From: Callosobruchus maculatus
Lineage: Eukaryota; Arthropoda; Insecta; Coleoptera; Chrysomelidae
Direction: 5' to 3'
DNA length: 64,000 nucleotides
NCBI GenBank assembly: GCA_951848785.1
Contig: CATOUR010000085.1
Coordinates: 250,501-314,500, forward strand
A program made the translations under genes and the position numbers. Shown here piece after piece: positions 11,773-22,289 of this stretch. Each line of letters opens with the position of its first letter. The stretch's first letter is position 1. The notes beneath the pieces were generated by a model, which did no database searches, was not told the origin of the DNA, and saw only the letters and a list, made by a program, of their open reading frames with translations.

Positions 11773-13940
11773 TGATCCTGCACGCAACAGGAGTGCAGTT
11801 TACTGCCGATATTCGAAAGAATAAAAATCTACTCGGAGACGCTTTCGAATCGGCGCGTTGTTTTTTCTAGTCGATTATTTGCATACAAACGAACAACTCG
11901 GTGTACGAATCAATTTGATTTTATTACAACTAGGTGCATGTGAATAGAACAAATTTTGGTATCGATTTTACAATGATAATACAACGGATACACAGGGTGT
12001 CCAGTTAGTGTGTAATTCTTCGATATCTCGCAAGGTATACCTCATAGAAAAAAATATCAAATACAAAAGTGATTTGGTTACTTAAGACGCATATTTAAAA
12101 AATATTTTGAAAAATACAGGGTGTTGCGGGAAAGTAGGATAGTGATCAACTTAATTTTTTTATATGGAACTATACCTTTCTTTTTAATTCTTCTAGTTTC
12201 CATCATTGATCTCTATTTAACCCTAAAATATTTTTGGGGTCGGTTGCGGCGTTGCCAAGTTAAAATTTATTTTCTATTAATTTCCGGATTTGCAAGGTCG
12301 CAAGTAATACGTCCAAATTGATATATTCCTTTAACTTTTCTCAATAATATTATACAGCGAGTTACTTGAATATTAATTGGATATATTTTGGATGTTACCA
12401 GCAATTTGTATCAACAGGGTGTTTTGGCAGAATTTTAAATTACGGCAACTTGAAGGTCATTTTACTTTGTTTTTTTAAATGTAACATCCTATATTTTTTA
12501 TTTTAAATCGAAATATCTACTAATACCCTATCTCGCCTGGTAATATTGTTTTTGCGTTTGCGACGTTGCCAAGTTATAAATTATTTTTCCAAATTTTCAA
12601 ATAAATATCCCAGATTTTAATTTATTTTAAATAGAATCCTCTTCTTATTTGTATTGCAATGAATTGTGAATGTCGAATTTAGTAATATCTCACGATTTCA
12701 AAATGTTGTTCCTATTAATTACTCAGATACGGCAACACCGCTTTTTCAGGAAACGGTACCGGAACGCTTAAATATTTCCAAAACTGTCACAGCTGGAGAG
12801 GTGAAATTCAATACTAGGGGGTTTTTGAACATACAGAATTCAAAAACGCTAACATCGGTGTTGTCAGATTTACCAATTTTACGTCATAATTTTGAAGGGA
12901 ATGCCTATGTTTATGAGGTCTAACGTAAAAGTGGTAAATCTGACAACACTGATGTTAGCGTTTTTTAATTCTGTATGTTCAAAAACTCAAGTATTGAATT
13001 TCACCTCTCCAGCTGTGGCAGTTTTGGAAATATTTAAGCGTTCCGGTACCGTTTCCTGAAAAAGCGGTGTTGCCGTATCTCAGTAATTAATAGAATCAAA
13101 ATTTTGAAATTGTGAGATCTTACTAAATTCGACATGCGCAATGCATTGCAATAAAAACAAGAAGAGGATTCTATTTAAAATAAATTAAAATCGGGGATAT
13201 TTGTTTAAAAATTTGGCAAAATAATTTGTAACTTGGCAACGCCGCAAACGCGAAAAAAATAGTACAAGGCGAGATAGGATATTAGTAGATATTTCGATTT
13301 AAAATAAAACATACAGGGTGTTACATTTAAAAAAAACAAAGTAAAATAACCTTCAAATTGCCGTAATTTAAAAATTCTGCCAAAAACACCCTGTAGATAC
13401 AAATTGCTAATTGCTGGTAACATACAAAATAATATCCACTTAATATTTAAGTAACTCGCTGAATAATATTATTGAGAGGAGTTTAAGGAATATATCAATT
13501 TGGACGTATTACTTGGGACCTTGCAAATCCGGAAATTAATAAAAAATAAATTATAACTTGGCAACGTCGCAACCGATCCCAAAAATATTTTAGGGTTGAA
13601 TAGAGATCAATGGTTGAAACTAGAGGAATTTGAGAAAAAGTTATAGTTCCATATAAAAAAATCAAGTTGATCACTATCCTACTTTCCCGCAACACCCTGT
13701 ATATTTTTAAATAATTTTAGAGTATGCGTCTTAATTAACCAAATAACTTCTGCACTTGACATTTTGTTCTATCAGGTATACCTTGCGAGATATCGGAGAA
13801 TCACACACTAACTGGACACCCTGTATATTCGGACAGTTCGCGTCAAAAACCGTTGATGAAAAGTGTCATCTTTTCACTTCAAGCGTCATTTTTCGGGTCG
13901 GAGGTTCAAGTAGCCTTTGTCCATATACAAGGCGTGAACA
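11773..13940 (-). repeat. BEL/Pao 3' LTR, interrupted
   Basis: Two blocks, 11773-11992 and 13824-13940, align end to end with the 5' LTR at 19576-19910 with few differences. The break is the 1,831-bp palindrome 11993-13823. The intact LTR reads CGAATATATATTC at the matching point, so the insertion duplicated TA (left copy now CA). Similarity between the LTRs is high enough for divergence dating. Confidence 0.88.
11993..13823. mobile_element. 1.83-kb near-perfect palindrome (foldback element)
   Basis: The left end CAGGGTGTCCAGTTAG is mirrored at 13808-13823. Sequence from 11993 inward repeats in reverse complement from 13823 with scattered mismatches, meeting near 12890-12920, so each arm is about 0.9 kb. 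Open frames inside (12121-12321 plus and 13495-13695 minus) are mirror images of the same 66 codons and are not genes. The outer flanks are TA. Arms related to these recur at 28390-30160. The family looks like TA-targeting non-autonomous elements with nested CAGGGTGT ends. Transcription through it would make a long hairpin RNA; that is inference. Confidence 0.88.
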
Positions 13941-13953
13941 AACTCCCCCCTTC
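13941..13953 (-). other. BEL/Pao polypurine tract
   Basis: The minus strand reads GAAGGGGGGAG directly before the 3' LTR start. This is the expected position and composition for the plus-strand primer of reverse transcription. Confidence 0.75.
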
Positions 13954-13968
13954 GGAAGCTTCTAGCTT

Positions 13969-15126
13969 TCAACACCGCTTGCCACTCCCTGGTAACACGC
14001 ACACTCGGGTCACAGGTCGCTTGAAGACACCTGTGGAGGTTTTCACTGTCACCACTCTACTAACGCCGGCGCCGTCTCTCCCAGGATGTAGTTCTAATAC
14101 TTTACCTAGGCTCCACTTGATCGGCGGAAGATTGTCTTCTTTGATGACTACGACGACTCCAGGTTGAAGCAGGGTTGGATGATGTTTCTTCCATTTAGTA
14201 CGTATTTGGAGCTCAGATACGTACTCTTTTGACCATCTTCTCCAGATGGTTTGGGTTAACTTCTGCGTTAATTTATAGTGCGACAGAAGATTGTCTTTGA
14301 CTAGAGTGTAGTCAGGCGTAGGAACGGTGGTAAGAGGTTCTCCAATCAGAAAATGGGCAGGAGTGAGGGGCAGAGTATCGTCAGGTTCAGGTGACATCGG
14401 ATACAGAGGTCTTGAATTGACACATGATTCAACTTGAGTCAGTACGGTAAGAAATTCTTCGTAAGTTAGTTTTGTGTCATTTAACACACGTTTGATGTGA
14501 TACTTTATGGATTTAACTCCCGATTCGCAGACACCTGCAAAGTGTGGTGCTCTGGGCGGTATAAAATGCCTAGTTATGCCGTCGCCGCTTAGGCTTTCAT
14601 TAAAACGGTCGCAATTTTGATTTAGGAATGACCTAAGTTCCTTGTTTGCTGCAACAAAATTTGTAGCATTGTCAGTAAAAAGGTGGGAAGATTTTCCTCG
14701 TCTCGCAAAAAATCTGTAGAGACAAGCCAAAAGGGATACGCAACTAAGTTCGGTAGCAACCTCAAGATGAACTGCCATCGTTGAAAAACATTTGAATAAA
14801 CACACGTAGGCCTTGCTTAACTTATAATTTCGATGTTTCCTGTCCTTTATATTAAAAGGACCACAAAAATCGATTCCTGAATAAAAAAACGGACGTGCAG
14901 GAGTTACTCTGTGCTTTGGGAGATCAGCCATCAAATATTCTGTTGTTATGGGTTTGTTTCTAAAACAACGTATGCAGTTGTGTATAGTTTTTCTTATTAA
15001 ATTACGACCTCCAACTATCCAGTACCGCTCACGAATTGAGGCTAAAGGTAATTGAGGGCCAGCATGAAGTAATCTTTGATGCTCATAACTTACTAAAAGT
15101 CTTGAAAATTTGTGTTTTTTATCCAA
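13969..15126 (-). pseudogene. BEL/Pao integrase (C-terminal pol segment)
   Basis: A 385-codon open frame on the minus strand. The N-terminal zinc-binding part ends in the Cys pair CIRCFRNKP. The catalytic core follows: IDFCGPF (first Asp), SSHLFTDNATNF (second Asp), then PHFAGVCESGVKSIK (the catalytic Glu). TPAHFLIGEPL, the conserved BEL/Pao block after the core, comes next. The C-terminal domain has WSLGKVLELHPGRDG and ends GSGKRC just before the polypurine tract. This segment is intact within itself, but upstream pol is frameshifted. It would insert the cDNA into host DNA. Confidence 0.9.
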
Positions 15127-15199
15127 GATGATTGGATGTCTTTTATTAAAACTTAATTCAGAATTTCGAAGTCTACCACCTACGAGTAGTATGCCACGA

Positions 15200-17227
15200 T
15201 CATCTAAAAAGGGATTTAAATTCAGTAATTTGCCCTTTTTTTATTATCTTATGATTTTTCAAATCAATGATTTCTGTAGGAAAGCTATGAAATTGTTCTA
15301 GCTTGATTAGTACAACTAGTGCATGATTCAATTCATTTACAGTCAAAGGACCCTTTATGCCTTTGCCTGGCGAATTCGCATTATTGTAAAATCTAAAAAT
15401 GAAACTTACCACTCTTTGCAATGTTTCAAAACTAGAGAATGTTTCAAATATCCCTATTTCGTGAATATTCAAATGACAAAGTGTTATAACCAGAGACTTT
15501 TTGGATCCTAAATTGCAAGCATTCGTAGGGCAGACATCGGACTTATCTTTTGGCCACTCATGCTGTGCAAGTGAAAGAAAATGAGGCCCGTGCCACCACA
15601 GACGATTTTCTATTATATCTTGTGAATTAACACCACGAGATAAGCGATCGGCAGGGTTATCCAGTGTTGCAATATAATGCCAATATTCAGTTTTAGTCAA
15701 AGATTGTATCTCGGATACTCGATTGGCAACAAAAACTTTCCACTGATGTGGTGATGACTTGATCCAATGGAGCGCAACCATGGAATCACTCCAGAGGTAT
15801 ATTCCGTCGAGGCTTACTCTATATGATGTCGTTACCTTGTTGAAAAATTGCGCTAAGAGAAGTGCTGCGCACAATTCTAATCGAGGAATGATGACAGATT
15901 TGAGTGGCGCGACTCTAGACTTTGCGCATAATAAATTGACGTGAGTTTCACCGTTAGAATTGACAGATCGTAAGTAAATGCAGTAAATGCATGCTCAATA
16001 TGCCTTTTGTGATGCATCGGCAAACCCGTGTAACTCTGTATGTATCGGATCGGTGCAAAGAACGTTACGTTTTATGAGTATTTTATTTATACTGCTTAGG
16101 GTACTATAGAATAGTAGCCATTCGGTGTGTATTTTTAGTGGTAATGATTCATCCCAACCATGGCCAATTCTCCAAATATCTTGGATCATGATCTGATAAC
16201 TACGATAGGGCCTAAGATGCCTAACGGATCGAATATACAGGCAATAGTCGAAAGTACAGTTCGTTTGGTAATTGATTTGGATGAAAATTTGGACTCAACT
16301 TCAAATTTAAGGCAGTCTTGAGATGACAACCATAGAAGTCCAAGAGAATGTGTTTCGTCATTTTTGCCAATATTGACAATAGACCTCAGGATTATCATTT
16401 TTAATTTGTTTTATTATATTATCCACTTATTTAGAGTGAAACCGCATGACTCTAAAATATGGCTTAGATCTCTATAAAGTAGTAGAAGTTGTTGAGGATC
16501 GTTGGTACCCGTCAGTAAATCATCTACGTAAAAGTCTTCGATGATTACTTTACTTGCCGTAGGAATTTGTTCCTTATATGTAGATATTTGTAATTTCATG
16601 TAGACAACGTATTGCTAAAAATGAGGCACACGCTGTACCATACGTAACGGTGTTTAGCTCGTAAATTTCTACAGGGTCGGACTGCTGGAATCGCCAACAT
16701 ATTCGCTGAAGTCTGCGATCGTCTTTGTGTACCAAAACTTGCCGGTACATCTTGGTTATATCCGCTGCCAAGATATAAGGATATGTTCTAAAACGGATAA
16801 CAATGGAGAATAGTTCTTCCTGGACAGTAGGGCCTACTAATAATAAATCGTTCAAGGAATAACCCGTATCAGTTTTGCAGCTAGTATCGTAGACCACTCT
16901 TAATCGCGTAGTTAAAGATGATTCCTTAGTGACAAAGTGATGCGGTATGTAATACGATACATTACCGGTGATTTCATTGCCAGTTACTTTGGACATGTGA
17001 CCCAAATTGATGTATTCCCGCATGAAGTCATGATATTGATTTTTTAAGTCAATATTACGTTCTAGTTTTGATTCCATATTTTTTAAGCGCTTAATGGCTA
17101 CAGAGGCAGAATTGCCAAGTAAATTGGGACTATTTTTTAGAGGAAGACGTACTACGAATCGTCCATCGTTATTTCTCGTATGAGTCTCAGAGAAACTCTT
17201 TTCAGCAGCCTTTTCGTCTTCGGACAA
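15200..17227 (-). pseudogene. BEL/Pao reverse transcriptase-RNase H region, frameshifted
   Basis: Minus-strand segments 17227-16574, 16599-16414, 16398-16186, 16189-15995 and 15874-15200 together give the RT and RNase H. The first has YIPHHFVTKE, LRVVYDTSCKTD and the first RT Asp region (ILAADITKMYRQV). The second holds the catalytic FYVDDLL. HGFADASQKAY is the RNase H Asp motif. LWSDSMVALHWI and NPADRLSRG are further RNase H/connection blocks typical of Pao. The breaks between segments are stops or frame changes. It functioned in copying element RNA to DNA; it can no longer do so. Confidence 0.88.
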
Positions 17228-17359
17228 AATTGTGGGCTTGTCAATATTTTCTATTTCCCAAAATCGCGATAGACTATCGTTTAGTTTAGAGTTCGATTTT
17301 AAATTGCATTGGGTTGAATATTTTTTGATGGATGAATTAGGTATTTCGCCAGAAATTAT

Positions 17360-19251
17360 CTATCCTAGAAGTGTGTTCTGTAGAATAGGTTGGTGTTTGC
17401 CTAAATTAATCTGTCCTGTTTTTAACAATTTCCAGAACAAATCGGCACCAAGGAGTAAATCAATTTTACCAGAAATGTTGAAATCGGGATCGGCTAAATT
17501 CAACTCGGTGGGTATAGCCAAGGGATATTTATCAAATGAAACAGAAGGCATGACACCTGTTATCTCGGAAATAACTAGACAGTTAATGTCTACTTCAAAG
17601 CGATTGTATAGTGATCTTATGTGAACAGACGTACAGGTAGAAACGTTGCTTCTGGCATTATTTATTCCAGTAACTGACACGTCAATCACATGGGTTTTAT
17701 TATTGAGTAAATTTGCTAGCTCTGTAGTTATAAAATGTGACTGTGAGGCGCTATCTAATAGAGCTCGACACTGGTGATTCGTACCTGCGCTATCTCTGAT
17801 TTGAATCATTGCTGTGCTCAATATGACTTGATTTGATTTACTGAAATGAGTAAATGTATTTGTAGATACTTCGCCATTTTGTGCAAAATTACGACTACTG
17901 CTTGTGGCAGGGGTAGAATTTGGTAGCGCGCTTACTGCATTGTTCGGAGAAATAGTATTTCCCTCACACATATTTGAAGTGTTAAAATGCAATAAAGAAT
18001 GGTGTCGTTTTTGGCATGTTCTATAAGATGAACTTCTGCAAGCCTTAGAATTATGACCAGCCTTCAACCAATTAATGCATAGCTTGCGCGATCTGGCTTC
18101 ATTAAAGCGATTTTCCGGAGTTAGTGCTAAGAATTTGCTACACTGATTTATGTAGTGAGTTGCAAGGCAATAAGGACAACGATTGTTGTCATTACTCACA
18201 AATGATCGAACCCTATGCTGATTTGACTTTGTAGTGCTAGGTTTAGAATCGTATCCTGTTTCAATGTTGTGCTTACTAAAAGTCACCGCTTTTTGACTCT
18301 TTCATTTAGGAAAGATTTAAGTTCGTCAAGAGTAGGTGACGTTTATTGAAACCTTCTCTTACCAAGCTTTTCTTGTACTGTTATCTAATTTATCGCAAAT
18401 TATAGGGATCAAAAGTCTGTCCCAATGTTCAATGGGTTGCTTTAGAGATTTTAAAGCTCTACAGTGTTTATTAATTTCATTCAGCAAATTGCCTAAACCA
18501 TTAACATCCTTAACTATCGGTAAATTGAATAGACCTTGCACATGTTGTGTAATAAGAATAGTATTATTTTCATAAGCATCGTTTAGAAGCTCCCAAGCTA
18601 TATCGTAATTATCGGGTGTGATTTCTAAATTTTTTAAAATGTCTAGGGCTTCGCCTGTTAAAGAAAGTCGTAAATAATTCAGTTTTTGAGATGGTGATAT
18701 ACCTTGATTCTCATCAATCACTGATAAAAATGTGTGTTTGAAAAATAACCGATCACATACATTACCATCGAACTTCGGCAAATCAATGGTTGGAAGTCTT
18801 ACATTTGACATATAATTACGTACCATACGTATAGTAGTAGAGTTGCTGGCCTGAACTATGTCGGTATAATCGGCAAAATTAGGAGGACTGGCATCATTCA
18901 CAATTGAAGTAGCTATCGCACCGCGAGATAAATTAGTCTTTTAAGAAGATCTTCCACCTTAGCTGTCACCTGACAATAGGAGTTTTCAAATTCATCACGA
19001 GCATCTAGATTTTCATTAAAGTCGGTATCGAATTGTTCAATATAAGATTGAACATGACCAAATTCTTGCCAAATAGTTTGAAATTTAATGTATCGTTCTT
19101 TAAGTTTACTGAAATCGGCAGAATCTTCTTCCAGAAATGAACTTACAAATGAGTTAAATCGCGTGACTCTAGCTTTTAAATAGCCTCTTTGTCTTAAAAG
19201 TTGTGCCAAAGTTGAGCTACTCTGCTCTATTTGATTTGGATTGTCATTCAT
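17360..19251 (-). pseudogene. BEL/Pao gag and aspartic protease, frameshifted
   Basis: Gag starts at ATG 19251 (MNDNPNQIEQ). Segments 19251-18913 and 18901-18359 carry the helical DUF1759-type gag region, including LPTIDLPKFDGN. Segment 18286-17360 has two Cys/His knuckles (CPYCLATHYINQC, then CINWLKAGHNSKAC), the second with Trp in place of a Cys-side residue. The protease motif ALLDSASQSHFIT (peptidase A17/DUF1758) follows. Two frame breaks, near 18910 and 18300-18350, separate the parts. The 320 bp between gag and the 5' LTR hold the leader and no gene. Confidence 0.87.
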
Positions 19252-19552
19252 TATTGAATGTCAGATATGTCAGTCAAAATGTGAAAATGCAAAAGGAATG
19301 GAAAATGTGGAACGCCTGTACCTCAGTATGCGCTGAACGCTCTTTATCGCTACCCCTCGTATCTGCTTGGTTGGCCGTACCTCTGAGGTCGTACCACTGC
19401 GCGTTGACTCTTACTGCGCTGTCGGGAAAGATGGGGGTTCCAGGAATAAATAACGGGCGCCTACTGCTATCTCTGCACGGCTGGACTTGTACAGCGACTC
19501 ATCTGGCTATTTCCTATTTCTTCTTATTCGTTGTCTCACCAATAGGTTGCTT

Positions 19553-19573
19553 ATCCGGCTCGATGAAGGACCA
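19553..19573 (-). other. BEL/Pao primer-binding site, tRNA-Tyr-like
   Basis: Two bases inside the 5' LTR the minus strand reads TGGTCCTTC, then AT, then CGAGCCGGAT. Without the AT this is complementary to the 3' end of animal tRNA-Tyr (acceptor CCTTCGA pairing with TCGAAGG plus CCA), as I recall it. The extra AT may be a decay mutation or a spacer. Confidence 0.6.
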
Positions 19574-19575
19574 TA

Positions 19576-19910
19576 TGATTCTGCACGCAACAGGAGTGCA
19601 GTTTACTGCCGATATTCGAAAGAATAGAAATCTACTCGGAGACGCTTTCGAATCGGCGCGTTGTTTTTTCTAGTCGATTATTTGCATATAAACGAACAAC
19701 TCGGTGTACGAATCAATTTGATTTTATTACAACTAGGTGCATGTGAATAGAACAAATTTTGGTATCGATTTTACAATGATAATACAACGAATATATATTC
19801 GGACAGTTCGCGTCAAAAACCGTTGATGAAAAGTGTCATCTTTTCACTTCAAGCGTCATTTTTCGGGTCGGAGGTTCAAGTAGCCTTTGGCCATATACAA
19901 GGCGTGAAGA
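19576..19910 (-). repeat. BEL/Pao 5' LTR, 335 bp
   Basis: An uninterrupted LTR. On the plus strand it runs from TGATTCTGCACG to GGCGTGAAGA, where the partner ends GGCGTGAACA. It should contain the element promoter; no unambiguous TATA box position was assigned. The 5-bp duplication AGATG follows at 19911. Confidence 0.88.
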
Positions 19911-20689
19911 AGATGTTATCGCAGTTGTTTCTGGGAGAGTTGATTTGTTGTAAGGAATTTTTATAATCTTGTCCCTTTAGTCTATTTAGTGTGTATTTTT
20001 CAGCTAAGTTAGTTGTTTTCTTCTACCTGAACAGGTTTTTGTTTATATTTCATGGCCTGCTACGTTGCTTATAGGTAGGAAAATTGAAAATCGCCGAAAT
20101 GTTTGAAAATTTAAAATTAAATGAAAACTACCGGAGATTGATATTCACAACCTTATATCATTAGAAAGGTTATCAAATTCTACGTTTAACCCTATAAAAA
20201 AATTAGGCATTCCCATTTGAAAAAATCAAGTTATCGCTGATCGAAGTTTCCTTAATTAATCGACCGATTTCCCGATAAACGTAATTTAAATTTGCCTGTC
20301 TCTTCAAAGCTGACACATTTTATGTTTAGTAATACGGCAAAGTCACAGCCTTCCATATTTTATAATCTCTGCGATATTCAATTTTTTTCTGATATCTACT
20401 TTACCGAAAATGGTGAGTTACACAACGGTTCGCTATAGGTCCCCTGTATGATACATAAAGTCACACTAGAATTCACCAAGGAATCTGAATATGCAATAAT
20501 ATGCGGGGTGTTTTATTTAAAAAAACATAACTTTGATATATTTCGTGTTTTTGGGACACCCTGTATAACATGAAAATATTTTTAAAATGTAGCCTTTATG
20601 GGTCTCTATCCATCCCAAATTATTATTTTCTTTTTTATTAAATACTTTAGCCATAATGCTCCGAGTCGAATAACGTGAATAACCCTGTA

Positions 20690-21655
20690 TACAGGGTGGG
20701 CCAATAGTGCGTGGACGGAGGATTGTGGACTTACTAAAAAATATTTGAAAATTCTGTCACTTGATCATGGTTACTGTTGTTTATTAAAGTAGATATCATT
20801 AGAACAAATATAACCTATTTTGAAATGATTAGCTAACCTACAGTTATCTAGAAGCTGAGGAGTAAGTGTTTGAACGACACGGTTTTGAAACAACTGTAAG
20901 TATATTTGATATTTTGAAGTAACGGAAAAGCCAAATCCAAATACTAACAATTGATTGAAAACACAACAACATTTTCTTCTGAGTGCCTACAGATTTATGG
21001 CCCTGGTTGGTATTAATATCAGCTTTTGCTGCCAGGTAAAATAAAGTCATGTTTATTTATTTATTTATACCATATTTACACTTCATATTTCATCAATAAA
21101 CTTTAAGTGTTATTGTTACTTAATTGCACCTAAACTATTAAGAGCTATGATTAATTTGCTTATTAATAAATTCTTATTAATAATACTTCCTGAAAATTTA
21201 ATGGTAATACAAAACGTTGATACACTTAATAAACTCGAATCAGGTTGTGCTCTTTTTTGGTTCAACATTTTGATATGATTTTACTTTATGTGACTAAAAA
21301 CATCGGAAGACCCAATTTCGAATTAATGCCAAATTTCGAATTATAAAACACTAAATTTAAAAGCTAAGGTGTCTATGTAACTTGCAATTTTATTCTCTAC
21401 AACTTTTATTTCATGTATTTTTAATGGGAGCATCTGTTTGCACTAAATTTCTTTTTTTCTTCTTCATGGTTAGCATTAGATTTTGGCTAAACCTACCACT
21501 AAACCAAATTTGATGTTTTATACACCATTCAACACACCGTTTTCCAGCTACATGCAACAAACAAAAAAAAAATGCAAAAATTTGGCAGTTTTTTGGCTAC
21601 CAAAAGTTTAGCTCACCACCTGCAATGGTGCAAACTCAGATTAGGCACATTTAAG
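20690..21655. other. Element end and AT-rich spacer, no gene
   Basis: Directly after the TA flank another CAGGGTGGGCCAATAG end begins at 20692, probably the left end of one more TA-targeting element whose partner I cannot place. A short TTTA repeat lies at 21054-21069. No convincing coding frame was found up to the exon at 21656. Confidence 0.4.
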
Positions 21656-21808
21656 ATCAAATAGAGGTATTGAGACAAGTTCCAGATTGTTGGGAATTAA
21701 TTCCAGGAAATGACTTTTTTCCACTTAATTTTATTGGTTCAATGTTATCAAGGGCAACATATCCAGAACTAACAGCTATGGATGTTTTGTCTGATGATCA
21801 TGACACAG
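21656..21808 (+). pseudogene. Orphan exon of an unknown protein
   Basis: The frame opens after CACATTTAAG (acceptor-like) and runs IEVLRQVPDCWELIPGNDFF, later SRATYPELTAMDVLSDDHD. It ends at a good donor (ACAG then GTAAGC at 21809). Splice signals on both sides and protein-like composition support an internal exon of about 51 codons. The frame continues past the donor to a stop at 21859. I do not recognise the family and see no partner exons nearby. It could belong to a host gene or a transposon. Confidence 0.4.
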
Positions 21809-21979
21809 GTAAGCCTGTATGGTCTTATAGAACCACAAAAAGATTAAAAAGTATGCCTTAATGAAGCTCCGAAAAATAGAAAACTTTACCATGTGATAAG
21901 TCAAGTCTAAGCTATGGACCAGATTGAAAACCAATCTTTATAAGAAACAAACAAAAAAAATGTAACAACTAAAAATAGG

Positions 21980-22033
21980 GGGTGGGTTGGCTCAGCGGTT
22001 AGAGTTGAGGGATTATGACCGGAAGGCGGAAAT
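21980..22033 (+). repeat. tRNA-like SINE head
   Basis: TGGCTCAGCGG at about 21988 fits the RNA polymerase III A box (TRGCNNARYGG), and the following GACCGGAAGGCGG resembles the anticodon-stem side of tRNA-derived SINEs. No good B box is present and the sequence runs into a poly-T tract. It is too incomplete to be a tRNA gene. Confidence 0.4.
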
Positions 22034-22289
22034 TTATTTCTGTTTTTTTTCAATCAAAAATAAGTATCCACAAAAAAAGCTCAGCGAGAATCCTCACCTG
22101 AGCCTTCACTGTTAGCTTCTAATCAACAATGCTATTCCTAGAGTGGCGCCGGGAGACAGTAAGAAAGCCTACACAGAACATGAGGCTAATGACCAAAGCA
22201 GTTGATGCCAATGGCACACAAGTCAAAAAACAAAAATATTTCAGCAATAAATCCATCTCCCTCATTTTAGCTGTAATTCGGCGGGCATT

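Larger units (their letters stand above)
11773..19910 (-). mobile_element. BEL/Pao LTR retrotransposon (provirus)
   Basis: A complete but decayed provirus on the minus strand. Both LTRs are present, both on the TG...CA pattern (the outer 5' LTR end has CA changed to GA on the plus strand), with a 5-bp duplication AGATG at 11768-11772 and 19911-19915. Order on the minus strand: 5' LTR (19576-19910), tRNA-type primer site, gag, aspartic protease of the A17 type, RT, RNase H, integrase, polypurine tract, 3' LTR (11773-13940). The 3' LTR is split by a palindromic element. The domain order and 5-bp duplication fit BEL/Pao. Many frameshifts mean it cannot encode a working polyprotein. Its own target was the centre of the palindromic element 9605-20687. 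Confidence 0.92.
9605..20687. mobile_element. Palindromic TA-flanked element holding a nest of insertions
   Basis: The left end CAGGGTTATTCACG at 9605 is mirrored by the right end at 20674-20687. TA flanks both (9603-9604 and 20688-20689). Arms pair over 9605-10091 plus 10876-11156 on the left and 19916-20687 on the right, so the original element was a roughly 1.6-kb palindrome. Everything between is later insertion: a hAT-like MITE (10092-10867), an inverted-repeat element (11157-11763) and a BEL/Pao provirus (11773-19910). No transposase frame of its own is visible. The mirrored right arm serves as an empty-site control for the left-arm insertion. Confidence 0.85.

Noticed and set aside
12121..13695. 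Two mirror-image 66-codon frames (12121-12321 plus, 13495-13695 minus) and others at 12666 and 13205
   Set aside because: They are the two arms of the palindrome read in opposite directions; there is no independent coding evidence.
19203..19673. A 156-codon plus-strand frame
   Set aside because: It lies antisense across the start of BEL gag, the primer site and the LTR, so it is a shadow of the provirus leader.
21980..22033. A tRNA gene
   Set aside because: Only the A-box half fits; there is no B box, acceptor stem or closed cloverleaf.
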